A stretch of 64,000 nt of DNA from Brassica napus (taxonomy: Eukaryota > Streptophyta > Magnoliopsida > Brassicales > Brassicaceae). Made by a program: the position numbers and the translations under genes. The notes beneath the pieces are model-generated. The model was not told the origin of the DNA. It did not search any database and saw nothing but the letters and a program-made list of their open reading frames with translations. Where the stretch lies: the NCBI RefSeq assembly GCF_020379485.1, contig NW_026015118.1:1-64000 (forward strand), written 5' to 3'. Below are positions 47,213-56,881 of the stretch, one piece after another (position 1 is the stretch's first letter; each line of letters opens with the position of its first letter).

Positions 47213-48061
47213 TCACTTGAACTTGGCAGGTTTGAGGCTTGGATTCAGTATCCAACACCTCTCCTTGGTGTGCCCATCCCTCTTGCAATGCTCACACTTC
47301 AGGCCTCTTCTATCCCCCTTCTTGTACACCGGCTTCATGGACTGAGAGCTTCCTTCAGCGTGTGAAGCAAAGGTAAGTTGTTCCTTTGCTCCAAACAATC
47401 CGTGTGAGCCCTCCTCCTTTTGGACTTGAGCACACACTTCTTCAAGGGTAGGTAGCTTCTCAGACCTCAGTAGATGTTTGGTGAGGTCGCTGAAGGCGGG
47501 ACTGAGAGTTAGGAGCAGCCCAAACACTTTATCTTGCTCCCTTCTTTCATTCAACACGTCCGGCTCAACTGATTGAGGTCTAAGCATCTCTAGCTCAGAC
47601 CAAAGGGCTCTGAACCTTCCTAGATGAGTAGTGAACTCCTCTTCTTCTTGGGACATGTTGTTGATGGCCTTCTTGATCTCAAAGACTCGGCTGAGGTTGG
47701 ACAGGTTCCCATAGATCTTCTTAAGTGTACTCCAAAGCTCTTTAGCACTCTCACAGTAGGAGTAGGCTTCAAGAATGGATGGATCCAAGGAGCTTTGGAG
47801 TATGGAGAGGACAGTAAGGTCTTCTTGTAGCCATCTGTCTTCAGAGACCGGTTTGGAACTTGCTTCACCTTCAGCTTGTGTGGCGACACCTTTGGAGTGG
47901 TTTGGAACATCTGAGATGCAATGGCTCCATAAACCCTTTCCTCCTATGGCTGTCTTGGCTAGGCGTGACCAGAGAAGGTAGTTGGGGCCTTTGAGAGTGA
48001 CTGGGATGACAATGGCTCTTTTAGACTCCATCTTGAGGCTGGAAAGAGCAAAACTGTCCAT
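47213..48061 (-). CDS. Cop4 Gag, 282 aa, with CCHC zinc knuckle
   Basis: A capsid/nucleocapsid protein of Copia type. The start is placed at MDSFALSSLK, which matches the MDS starts of the relatives. The open frame itself runs back through the primer site into the LTR. The N-terminal part has LKGPNYLLWSRLAKTA, and the middle has IYGNLSNLSRVFEIKKAIN and LGRFRALWSELEMLRP, very similar to Cop3. The knuckle is CX2CX4HX4C with C256, C259, H264, C269. Translation stops about 13 residues later (KPAKFK), where Cop3 continues into protease. The clean stop after the knuckle and the lack of internal damage suggest selection for a free Gag, although a recent copy would look intact anyway. Confidence 0.93.
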   Translation of the reverse strand: MDSFALSSLKMESKRAIVIPVTLKGPNYLLWSRLAKTAIGGKGLWSHCISDVPNHSKGVATQAEGEASSKPVSEDRWLQEDLTVLSILQSSLDPSILEAYSYCESAKELWSTLKKIYGNLSNLSRVFEIKKAINNMSQEEEEFTTHLGRFRALWSELEMLRPQSVEPDVLNERREQDKVFGLLLTLSPAFSDLTKHLLRSEKLPTLEEVCAQVQKEEGSHGLFGAKEQLTFASHAEGSSQSMKPVYKKGDRRGLKCEHCKRDGHTKERCWILNPSLKPAKFK

Positions 48062-48164
48062 GAACTTCTTCAAAGGCTGGCGCTTGGGGGCTGAGTGAAC
48101 TGAGCTGAACTCGCGTGAGCTGGAGCTTGTGTTTGTTGCGGAAGTCTTCACCAGGAGTCTGAGC

Positions 48165-48182
48165 AACCTGGCTCTGATACCA
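48165..48182 (-). other. Primer binding site, Cop4
   Basis: An 18-nt initiator-Met tRNA match adjoining the 5' LTR. Confidence 0.93.
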
Positions 48183-49143
48183 TATGAGGTTTTCAGAGTA
48201 CCAGTACTTGAGTGATGTAAGAACAGATGAGAGATTGATGTATGATGAAGTATGAAGAATAGAAATGAGTTTAAGAGAATCAAGGAGAGTATAAGAGAGA
48301 CTGAGAGATTAGGAACGTGTATAGGAGATTAGAGAGACTTAGTAACAAGATTAGGAGACTTAGTAACCAGAGAATAAGATTCAAGAACAAGTTTATGAAG
48401 AAGAGAGACTCTCTCAGCTTAAGGGTTACAAAATGAACATAAGAGGCTTATATATGCCTTTACACAATTCATATCACAAACCTAGATCCTAAGGCTATAA
48501 TTAAAAGATAGAATGGATGGTAAGGATGAGAGAAGAGTGGTCTTTGATGTTCTGGTGATAGCTGGCGACTTTGGACTGAATGGAGAGCTCAGATTGCTTC
48601 ATTTGAATGAAGGGAGGAGATTGGTCTTTGCTGTAAAGGTAAAGCACCTTTACCTTTCCAGCTTGCACATACAGCTCACTCTGATCCCTTTGGTATATTC
48701 CCTTTCCCTCTCACACTTCCACGGTCACTATAGGAAAGGATAGAATCAGAGTGAACCGCCCTCACATTGCACATCTTGATTTGGGCTGAACCGGATGACT
48801 TGGGCGTGTGGAGTGGCCGTACGGTTGATGGTACGGACCTCCTGTCCGTACCACTATCCCTAACTATGCACATTGCCTTATCTCCTTCTTGACTGATCCC
48901 AAACACCTTCATGATTCACCCTAGACCGTACAAGGCCGTACTGAACGCCCTATCTTTGCACCACACTTCCATCTTCTCTCTAACTCCTTCACAGCCTTCA
49001 CATGATCAGTCTAAGTCTTTCCTAGACTTAACTTCTCAAGATAACTACTTCAGAACACCTCTGAAGCTTGATTGAACTCTTCTGGACATCTTCTAGAGCT
49101 TGCCCTATTATTGTACAAGCTCAATCTTCTCTTCAGTTCAACA
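48183..49143 (-). repeat. Cop4 5' LTR
   Basis: A 961-bp LTR. It has several GTAC/CCGTAC motifs in 48,825-48,945, a feature shared with Cop3. Confidence 0.93.
48447..48457 (-). promoter_or_regulatory. Cop4 TATA box
   Basis: CATATATAAGCC on the - strand in the 5' LTR, a good TATA match at a sensible distance (about 270 bp) from the primer site. Confidence 0.6.
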
Positions 49144-50468
49144 GAGCTGTCCACACGTCTGAATGCACCAGATCAAAGCAATTCTCATATCTGGTTTCTG
49201 ATGTTGGGAAGACAGTCCTACAGTGCTTTCCAAGTATACAAGCTTCACACTCCAAGTGATTGAACGCCATACTTGGTAGAATCAGTTCAATTGCCTTGGC
49301 ATGAGGATGTCCCAGCCTTGCATGCCATGTGAGATTATCACACCTATCCGTTGTGCTGCTTAAACACACAGACTCCACAGGACTAGGCGCCTCAGTTGTT
49401 TGGAGATGATAGAGCTGATGCTTGCTGTCTCCTCTGCCAATAACCCTTCCAGTCTTCAAATCCTGGAACTCAACTTCATTTGGTCTGAAAACCACTTGAC
49501 AATCCAGATCAACTGTAGCCTTCTTAACTGAGATTAGATTGGATGTAAACTGAGGTAGGTAGAAGGCAGTGGAGTTCTTCTCAAACAGCTTGAGGTTTCC
49601 CACTCCTTCTATTGGGATCCTGGTACCATTGGCTATCATGACACTCCCTGTTGCTGCTTTAACCTCACTGATTAGTCTCTTGTCACTGATCATGTGGTGT
49701 GTTGCTCCAGAGTCAATGATGATGGGTTTAGATGTGGATGCTTTGGCAGGAGCACCCAGACTCCGGGTCGTAGCCAAAGCATACACATGCTTAACCAACT
49801 CATCCCATTCCTTCTTTGTCACACACTCATCTGCCCTCTTGGTATCCATTCCTCTCATATCCGCACTGTCTCCTACTGTCTCTCCCATGTAAGCTGAGTA
49901 TGAACACTCTCCTATAACCATCTGCTGAAGTACATCCTTGATTCTCTTCAAGATTACACTCATCCTTTCACTTAAGTGCTCAGACTCGCTATCCTTTCTC
50001 CATGCCCTTCTCTTCATTAACCACTCCTTAGAAAGTTTTCTCAACCTTCCTCTCTTACAGCTTGTACCTCCCTTCCATCTTTCTGGCTTCCTGTTCATTT
50101 CCCACACATCACAAGTATATTTAACAAGCTCACATACCTCTTCCATAAGGAAGCTGAAGATCACATCTTGCTTCCTCCTTTCTTGACAACATCTCGGATT
50201 TGATGTGTGTGTCTTCACCACATCTAGCTCCGACCATACTTCTCTCAGCCTTCCCACAAGCTGATAACACTCATCCTCTCCTTGTCTCAAGCCGCGGATC
50301 ACCCCTCTGTCCTCAACGACTCTCACAAGCTTGGACTTGCCTAAAGTTGCTTCAATCTCACTCTTTGTAGTGTCTCCTTGAACAACTTCATTTCCCAGCT
50401 TCAGACCTCTTGTCTGACCTTCTTCAGTAGCCATTTCCATGAAAGGTTTCCCCTTTCCATGACTACTC
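49144..50468 (-). pseudogene. Cop1-b gag-pol fragment (Gag to integrase)
   Basis: An open Cop1 frame from mid-Gag to the integrase HHCC region. Gag shows EVWSELDVVKT and no CCHC motif. Protease is DSGATHHMISD, and integrase has WHARLGHPH and CEACILGKHC. GGTCGGAGC near 50,233 shows the base missing from Cop1-a at about 1,113. Cop4 bounds it on the left (GAGCT) and Cop2-c on the right (TACTC). Confidence 0.9.
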
Positions 50469-50961
50469 TATTAGATTTGGTGATTTAAAGAGTGATTAAG
50501 CCTAATCTGAGAATTAAAGAGATTGGAGATTAAGAACAAGAGAGAGACTTAAGAGAGAGAGACTCAAAACTCCATTAATTAATACTGATGAGGGTTTACA
50601 AGTATATAAAGAGAGAGCAACAAGGAATTTCGAAATGTATAAGCATGTGTAGTCAAAGGACAGGCTGGAACTCCTTTTGAATCACTTGGCTGTGCTTTCT
50701 CACATGCTTGCACTAGTAGAAAAGCATCCTCTCCTTTCCAGCATCATACAGGCTGTCAAAGTGCTCCCTTATCCTTCCTTATCCTCTTTGGTCGAGTTTA
50801 CTCTCTTCCCTTCACTAAGTTACCTTCTCATGCCATCAGATAACTTCCCAAGTTGTTACTGTGGTTAAACTAAAGTTACCACAGTAAAACTCCAAAGTTA
50901 CTGTCTACTCCAACTCTCTTCCTCTCTCAATATATCAACTCTTTATTCTCTCATCTCAACA
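50469..50961 (-). repeat. Cop2-c 3' LTR
   Basis: A 493-bp LTR, identical by eye to 55,625-56,117. Confidence 0.92.
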
Positions 50962-50976
50962 CTCCCCCTCAAGCTT
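50962..50976 (-). other. Polypurine tract, Cop2-c
   Basis: AAGCTTGAGGGGGAG on the - strand abuts the 3' LTR. Confidence 0.87.
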
Positions 50977-51110
50977 GACCATGTGGAACAAGTCAAGCTT
51001 GGAAGGACCATGAGATCTCCCTCATTAAAACCTCATTAAAGAAAACCCATTGGGACAAAACCTTAATGAGGAAAAAGAGTAGAGATCACATGATCAGGAG
51101 AGTGTATAGA

Positions 51111-54100
51111 CTAGCCCTTAGGCGAGAGATCAATGAGTCCTAACCTGATGTGTATGGACTCCATTGTCTTTTGCCTTGCTGCCTTTGTGAACACATCTGC
51201 TAACTGATCCTCACTCCGAGTATAACAAGGTAGAATCACCCCAAGAATCATCATCTGCCTCACCTTGTGACAATCAACCTCAATGTGCTTTGTTCTCTCA
51301 TGGAACACAGAGTTAGATGCAATGTGGATAGCTGCTTGATTATCACAATGCATTGTCATTGGCGTTGCTTGAATAATCTCCAGATGCTTCAAAATCCCTT
51401 TTATCCACACTAGCTCATTTGTAAGCTTCAGCATTGCTCTATACTCGGCCTCAGCACTGGAACAAGACACTACCTTCTGCTTCTTACTCTTCCAAGTGAC
51501 CAAGTTACCACCAATGAATGTACAATAGCCTGTGGTTGATCTTCTATCTGCTCGGTCCCCAGCCCAATCTGCATCACAGTAGCCTACAACCTCAGTACTC
51601 TTGTTACATCCCATCCATACTCCAAGACCAGTAGTTCCATTCAGATACATCAAGATCCTTTCCACCATCCGCCAGTGGTGCTCCTTAGGAACTTGCATGT
51701 GTTGACTGACTTGATTCACCGCAAAGCACACATCAGGTCTAGTAATGGTAAGATAAATCAACTTCCCCACTAGCTTCCTATACAGCTTAGGATCATGGAA
51801 TGGCTTGCTATCCTCAATCTCCCCCTCACGTGGAACCTTGTAACCATCCTCCATTGGCATCTTGGCTGTCTTTCCTCCATAGGCATCTGCTCCCTTCAAT
51901 AGATCAATCACATACTTCCTTTGAGACATAAACAATCCTTCCTTTGATCTGCATATCTCAATCCCAAGAAAATACTTCATTTCCCCCAAGTCTTTAATCT
52001 CAAAGCTTGCCTTGAGATACTCCTTTGTAGCCTTGATGCCTTCCTTATCACTGCCTGTGATGATGATATCATCCACATACACAAGCAATACCACAATACC
52101 AGATGAGGTGGTTAGGGTAAAGAGAGTGTGATCCAATTCTGACTTTCTGAACCCTCTCCCATTCAGTGTAGTACTCAACTTGTTGTACCACGCCCTTGGA
52201 GACTGCTTGAGACCATAGATAGCTTTCCTCAACCTCAACACATTACCCTTCTTTACTAGATGTTCAAGACCTGGTGGTGGATGCATGTATACTTCATCTT
52301 CCAACTCTCCTTGAAGGAATGCATTCTTCACATCCATTTGCCACAAATCCCACTCAAGATTCACAGCTAAAGATAATACAATCCTGATAGTATGAAGTTT
52401 AGCCACAGGAGCAAAGGTCTCAACATAGTCCTCACCATATGTCTGAGTAAATCCTCTTGCCACCAACCTAGACTTGCGCCTCTCTATTCTTCCATCAGGA
52501 TGAAACTTGATTGTGAACACCCATTTACTAGTCACTGCCTTCTTCCCTTTAGGCAGCTCACTCTCATACCATGTTTCATTCTTAATCATGGCTCCGGACT
52601 CATCAGCAACTGAATCTCTCCACTCCTTTAAAGCCATAGCTTCTTCATATGTCCTTGGAATATAGCTCTCATCCAAGCTTACTGTGAAGGCTGTATGCTC
52701 GTCCGGAAACTCTGCAAAGGAACACATAGCTTGAGAAGGATGCTCCACAGCCTGGGCATTGTAGTACACTCTCGTGTTTACCCAGTTGGAAGCATCTCTC
52801 TTCACCCTTGTGCTCCTCCTTAGCTCCTGAACTTGTTCTTCTTGTGGCTCTTGCCCATCTTCACTTGATTGAGCACCACTCTCATTTGACCCATCAGGAT
52901 CTACTTCCCAATCTCCACTAGACTGAGTACCACTCTCATCTGAGCCAGTAGACTCTCTTTGCCCATCTCCACTAGACTGAGCACCACTCTCTACTTCCTG
53001 TGTCACCTCTTGATTATGCTGGCCTGAATCTTCTTGATTTTGCACTTGCTCATGAGATTCAGTTCCATTCCCCCTCTCATGATCAAGAGGAGTTGTTCTT
53101 TCAGCTTCACTAGTCGGATTGGAAGACTCTCTTCTTCCAGATTCCTGATCCTGGGATAACCCTATCCCTAGCTTCTCCAACAGCACCCTCAGTGTTGTTG
53201 CTCTATCAGATGGAGCTTGAGACAAATCCTTCAGATTTTCCCACTCCTTTTCTTCATAATACCCTTTGGATTCAATAAACTTCACTTCTCTAGATACCAT
53301 CACTCTCCTTGCTTCAGGATCATAGCACTTGTAACCCTTCTGAGTGATAGAGTATCCAATAAACATAGCTTTAGTACTCTTTGCCTCCATCTTGTTTCTC
53401 TGTTCTCCTGGAGTCATGACATAGCATACACACCCAAATATTCGTAGGTGATCAATAAAGGGCTTGCTCTTATTCAGCACCTCAAATGGAGACAGATTCT
53501 TCAGTATCTTGGTTGGGACCCGGTTGATAAGATAGCAAGCAGTCTGTACAGCATCTCCCCAAAATCTTTTTGGGACATTTGCATGAAACATCATCGACCT
53601 AGCAACCTCCATCAAGTGCCTATTCTTCCTCTCAGCTACACCATTCTGCTGTGGTGTGTAGGGACAACTGGTCTGATGCACAATCCCATGCTTGGCTAGA
53701 TGACTCTTGAAGGCATTGCTGATGTATTCACCTCCGTTGTCTGATCTCAGTACCTTCACAGTAGCATTGTATTGATTAGATACATATGCTTGGAAGTTCA
53801 TAAACGCTTCTAGCACCTTATCTTTAGATGGAAGCAATGTGAGCCATGTATACTTAGACTTCTCATCAATGAATGTCACAAAGTATTTATGGCTGTCTCT
53901 AGACATGCATGGAGCGGTCCACACATCCGAGTGAACTAGATCAAAGCAATGCTCATAAGTAGTCTTAGATGTTGGGAAAACAGTCCTACAATGCTTTCCT
54001 AATATGCATGCTTCACAATCCAAGTGATTGAATGACATATTAGGGATTATCAATTCAATGGCACGAGCATGAGGATGTCCTAATCTAGCATGCCAAGTAA

Positions 54101-55424
54101 TACTATCAATCTTCTCAGCAGTACTACTCAAGCAAATAGAATCAAAGGGATTAGAGGTCTTAGCCAAGTCGAGGTGGTATAGCTGATTTTTGCTGTCTCC
54201 TCTGCCAATGACTCTCCCAGTCTTCAAATCTTGAAACTCAACTTCATCAGGTCTGAATACTACTTGACAATCAAGATCAATGGTAGCTTTCTTCACAGAT
54301 AATAGATTTGAAGTGAACTGAGGCATGTAGAAGGCAGCCGTGTCCTTCTCAAACAGTTTGAGCTTTCCCACTCCTTCTATTGGGATCATAGCACCATTAG
54401 CTATCCTAACACTCCCTGTTGCAGCCTTGATCTCACTTATAAGCCTCCTATCACTGATCATATGATGACTTGCTCCAGAATCAATCACCATGGGTTTAGA
54501 AGCTCCGGATTGTATAGCATGCTTCTTGCTTGCTGCTAAGGCTTGTACATGTTCCATGAACACTCTCCATTCCTTCCTGGTGATGCGATCATCAGCTCCA
54601 CTCCCTTTCTCCTGCTCTCTTAACACCCCACTGTCTTCTACTGATTCCCCCATGTAGGCTGAGTAAGAACACTCTCCCACAACTCTCTTTCTACCCTTTC
54701 CTATGTTGATAGAAGCTTTGGATAGCATTCTGCACCTTCTCTTCTTCCGGAAGCCCTCACTCCTACTCCCGGTTAGCCTCCATGAGCCCTCACTCCTACT
54801 CATGGTTAGCTTCTGGAAGCTCTCACTCCTACTCCCAGTTGGCTTCCATGAGCTCTCACTCCTACTCATGGTTAGCCTCTCATCATCTCTCATTATCTCA
54901 TACGCCCTTCTTATAAGCCCACAAATCTCTTCCATTTCCGGAAGCTGTTCCCCTCTTAGAACCATCTCTACCAGCCACCCATATGATGACTCCATGCTCG
55001 CCAAGAGCTTCAAGACCGTCTCTTGCTCTTGTGTAGTATCCCCATCCACATGGGATCTCAACCCTTGTAGTTCAACCCACAAATGTTGTAGCTTCCTCAC
55101 ATGGTTATTGAACTCTTCTCTTCCTGGTTTACCTCCACTAATCACCTTCTTGACTTCATACACTCTCCTAAGACTGATCTTGTTCTCATAAACATCTTCA
55201 ATCTTCTCAAGCAGTGTACTTTCTTCAAGACTAAAGCAATTTCCACTTGTTTCTCTTGCTGTCTGATCTTTCTCAGCAGCTTTACCCTTCAAAGACTCTT
55301 CCTTCTCATGGTTTCTCCAAACTCCACACCTCTTCAGAGTCGTTTTCATTTGTGAGAACCACCCCCACTCATTCCCTCTCTCTTCCTTCTCTTCACGCCT
55401 TGCTGAACCACAAGCTAGACCCAT
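51111..55424 (-). CDS. Cop2-c Gag-Pol polyprotein, 1,437 aa
   Basis: A full-length Copia polyprotein, taken as reference for Cop2. Gag (about 1-250) is homologous to Cop3 Gag in its middle (SLRRVYEVKKVI, HLWVELQGLRS), but the CCHC knuckle is replaced by four 11-residue SRSE repeats (184-227), and only one Cys (C231) remains nearby. Protease DSGA 315-318. Integrase H445, H450, C470, C473 and D500, D562, E598. RT D1031, YVDD 1,116-1,119. RNase H D1284, E1325, D1361. The whole set of pol catalytic residues is present. Differs from Cop2-b by few residues, such as NKMEAKS for NKLEAKS and RIFGC for RVFGC. Confidence 0.95.
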   Translation of the reverse strand: MGLACGSARREEKEERGNEWGWFSQMKTTLKRCGVWRNHEKEESLKGKAAEKDQTARETSGNCFSLEESTLLEKIEDVYENKISLRRVYEVKKVISGGKPGREEFNNHVRKLQHLWVELQGLRSHVDGDTTQEQETVLKLLASMESSYGWLVEMVLRGEQLPEMEEICGLIRRAYEIMRDDERLTMSRSESSWKPTGSRSESFQKLTMSRSEGSWRLTGSRSEGFRKKRRCRMLSKASINIGKGRKRVVGECSYSAYMGESVEDSGVLREQEKGSGADDRITRKEWRVFMEHVQALAASKKHAIQSGASKPMVIDSGASHHMISDRRLISEIKAATGSVRIANGAMIPIEGVGKLKLFEKDTAAFYMPQFTSNLLSVKKATIDLDCQVVFRPDEVEFQDLKTGRVIGRGDSKNQLYHLDLAKTSNPFDSICLSSTAEKIDSITWHARLGHPHARAIELIIPNMSFNHLDCEACILGKHCRTVFPTSKTTYEHCFDLVHSDVWTAPCMSRDSHKYFVTFIDEKSKYTWLTLLPSKDKVLEAFMNFQAYVSNQYNATVKVLRSDNGGEYISNAFKSHLAKHGIVHQTSCPYTPQQNGVAERKNRHLMEVARSMMFHANVPKRFWGDAVQTACYLINRVPTKILKNLSPFEVLNKSKPFIDHLRIFGCVCYVMTPGEQRNKMEAKSTKAMFIGYSITQKGYKCYDPEARRVMVSREVKFIESKGYYEEKEWENLKDLSQAPSDRATTLRVLLEKLGIGLSQDQESGRRESSNPTSEAERTTPLDHERGNGTESHEQVQNQEDSGQHNQEVTQEVESGAQSSGDGQRESTGSDESGTQSSGDWEVDPDGSNESGAQSSEDGQEPQEEQVQELRRSTRVKRDASNWVNTRVYYNAQAVEHPSQAMCSFAEFPDEHTAFTVSLDESYIPRTYEEAMALKEWRDSVADESGAMIKNETWYESELPKGKKAVTSKWVFTIKFHPDGRIERRKSRLVARGFTQTYGEDYVETFAPVAKLHTIRIVLSLAVNLEWDLWQMDVKNAFLQGELEDEVYMHPPPGLEHLVKKGNVLRLRKAIYGLKQSPRAWYNKLSTTLNGRGFRKSELDHTLFTLTTSSGIVVLLVYVDDIIITGSDKEGIKATKEYLKASFEIKDLGEMKYFLGIEICRSKEGLFMSQRKYVIDLLKGADAYGGKTAKMPMEDGYKVPREGEIEDSKPFHDPKLYRKLVGKLIYLTITRPDVCFAVNQVSQHMQVPKEHHWRMVERILMYLNGTTGLGVWMGCNKSTEVVGYCDADWAGDRADRRSTTGYCTFIGGNLVTWKSKKQKVVSCSSAEAEYRAMLKLTNELVWIKGILKHLEIIQATPMTMHCDNQAAIHIASNSVFHERTKHIEVDCHKVRQMMILGVILPCYTRSEDQLADVFTKAARQKTMESIHIRLGLIDLSPKG

Positions 55425-55606
55425 CTTCTGACCTTGTCAAACACCTAAAGGGACTCCCTTGAAGCTGACTCTCCAAAAGAAACACCAACAGACACAAACT
55501 TGACTTTTAAAGGATCTAGCTCTTGAAAAACCTCAAGAACTCTCAAGAACACTCAAGAACACTCAAGAACATTTAGAAAAACGAAATCACTCTCTCCTTT
55601 TAAAGG

Positions 55607-55624
55607 AACCTGGCTCTGATACCA
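55607..55624 (-). other. Primer binding site, Cop2-c
   Basis: An 18-nt initiator-Met tRNA match adjoining the 5' LTR. Confidence 0.93.
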
Positions 55625-56117
55625 TATTAGATTTGGTGATTTAAAGAGTGATTAAGCCTAATCTGAGAATTAAAGAGATTGGAGATTAAGAACAAGAGAG
55701 AGACTTAAGAGAGAGAGACTCAAAACTCCATTAATTAATACTGATGAGGGTTTACAAGTATATAAAGAGAGAGCAACAAGGAATTTCGAAATGTATAAGC
55801 ATGTGTAGTCAAAGGACAGGCTGGAACTCCTTTTGAATCACTTGGCTGTGCTTTCTCACATGCTTGCACTAGTAGAAAAGCATCCTCTCCTTTCCAGCAT
55901 CATACAGGCTGTCAAAGTGCTCCCTTATCCTTCCTTATCCTCTTTGGTCGAGTTTACTCTCTTCCCTTCACTAAGTTACCTTCTCATGCCATCAGATAAC
56001 TTCCCAAGTTGTTACTGTGGTTAAACTAAAGTTACCACAGTAAAACTCCAAAGTTACTGTCTACTCCAACTCTCTTCCTCTCTCAATATATCAACTCTTT
56101 ATTCTCTCATCTCAACA
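55625..56117 (-). repeat. Cop2-c 5' LTR
   Basis: A 493-bp LTR with the W-box and TATA-like layout (TATA-like at about 55,758-55,767) described for Cop2-b. Confidence 0.92.
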
Positions 56118-56396
56118 TACTCCATAACCCACAGCTTTCCAAAGCTCTCTTTGCCCATCTTGACCAATCGCCATCCCTCTCTTCTTCAAGCTCCATGGTT
56201 GTACTAGATCTGTGCTTCATTTCCATGTTGAGATAGTTTGAATCCATCAGAATATCTCACACCACTCAGATAATAAAGACCAGAACTCAAGAACACCAAG
56301 AACACTCAAAAACCCTCAAGAACACTCAAGAACACCCAGATTTTATGAAAAACGAAATCACACTCTCCCCTTTTTAGCAACCTGGCTCTGATACCA
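56118..56396 (-). pseudogene. Cop1-b gag start, leader and primer site
   Basis: Holds the first 43 or so codons of Cop1 Gag (start at 56,247, MDSNYLNMEMK, then WSRWAKRALESCGLW), the leader minisatellite (about 56,286-56,336) and an 18-nt initiator-Met primer site (56,379-56,396). Cop2-c cuts the frame just after the codons for LWSS. Confidence 0.9.
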
Positions 56397-56881
56397 TATA
56401 CACTTTTGTGTATTAGAGCATGATTCAACCAATCAGGGATAATCAGATGAAAAGATTAAAGAGATTAAGAGATTCTAGTGAGAGAATAAAGAGAGAGAGA
56501 CTCAAAACTCCATTAATTAATAACTGATGAGGTTTACAAGTATTAATAGAGAGAGCAACAAGGAAATTCGAAATTGTTAAGCATGTGTAGTCAAAGGACA
56601 GGCTGGAACTCCTTTTGAATCACTTGGCTGTGCTTTCTCACATGCTTGCACTAGTATAAAGGTAACTTCTCCTTTCCAGCATCATACAGGCTGTCAAAGT
56701 GATCCCTTATCCTTCCTTAACCTCACTTATCCTCTTTGGTCGAGTTTCCTCTCTTCTCTTCACTAAGTTACCTTCTCATCCCATCAGATAACTTCCCCAA
56801 GTAGTTACTGTGGTTAAAATAAAGTTACCACAGTAAAACTCTAAAGTTACTGTCTCAGCCTCCTTGGTCTTCATCTCAATA
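56397..56881 (-). repeat. Cop1-b 5' LTR
   Basis: A 485-bp LTR matching Cop1-a with about one difference by eye (AAATTGTTAAG for AAATGGTTAAG near 56,575). Its outer edge joins satellite at CTCAC (56,882-56,886), which is the likely target-site copy. The partner copy is lost with the 3' end. Confidence 0.92.

Larger units (their letters stand above)
44439..49143 (-). mobile_element. Cop4, non-autonomous Gag-only LTR retrotransposon (TR-GAG type)
   Basis: A 4,705-bp element with 961-bp LTRs that differ at about one base (CTCTATC/CTCAATC near the inner end), flanked by GAGCT (44,434-44,438 and 49,144-49,148). It has a primer site, polypurine tract and the conserved Copia 3' UTR block. The only gene is gag, ending just after a CCHC knuckle. 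No protease, integrase, RT or RNase H motif is seen in the other 1.8 kb. Plant elements of this design are known as TR-GAG. The near-identical LTRs show recent movement, which must have used another element's Pol. Confidence 0.93.
50469..56117 (-). mobile_element. Cop2-c, complete Ty1/Copia element with intact gag-pol
   Basis: A 5,649-bp element in the gag of Cop1-b, flanked by TACTC (50,464-50,468 and 56,118-56,122). Its 493-bp LTRs look identical by eye. It has a primer site, polypurine tract and an open gag-pol of 1,437 codons. Probably the youngest or among the youngest insertions, and apparently competent on sequence grounds. Confidence 0.95.
24717..56881 (-). mobile_element. Cop1-b, host Copia element split by five nested insertions
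   Basis: Pieces of one Cop1 copy in 5' to 3' order on the - strand are: 5' LTR 56,397-56,881, leader and gag start 56,118-56,396, gag to integrase 49,144-50,468, integrase 44,368-44,438, integrase to RT 36,725-38,318, and RT 24,717-25,218 (now inverted). Removing the insertions and one copy of each 5-bp duplication gives 3,602 nt of coding sequence, the same as the matching stretch of Cop1-a once its three deletions are counted. The 3' end and 3' LTR are lost. The 5' LTR differs from Cop1-a at about one base by eye, so both belong to one recent burst. Confidence 0.92.
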
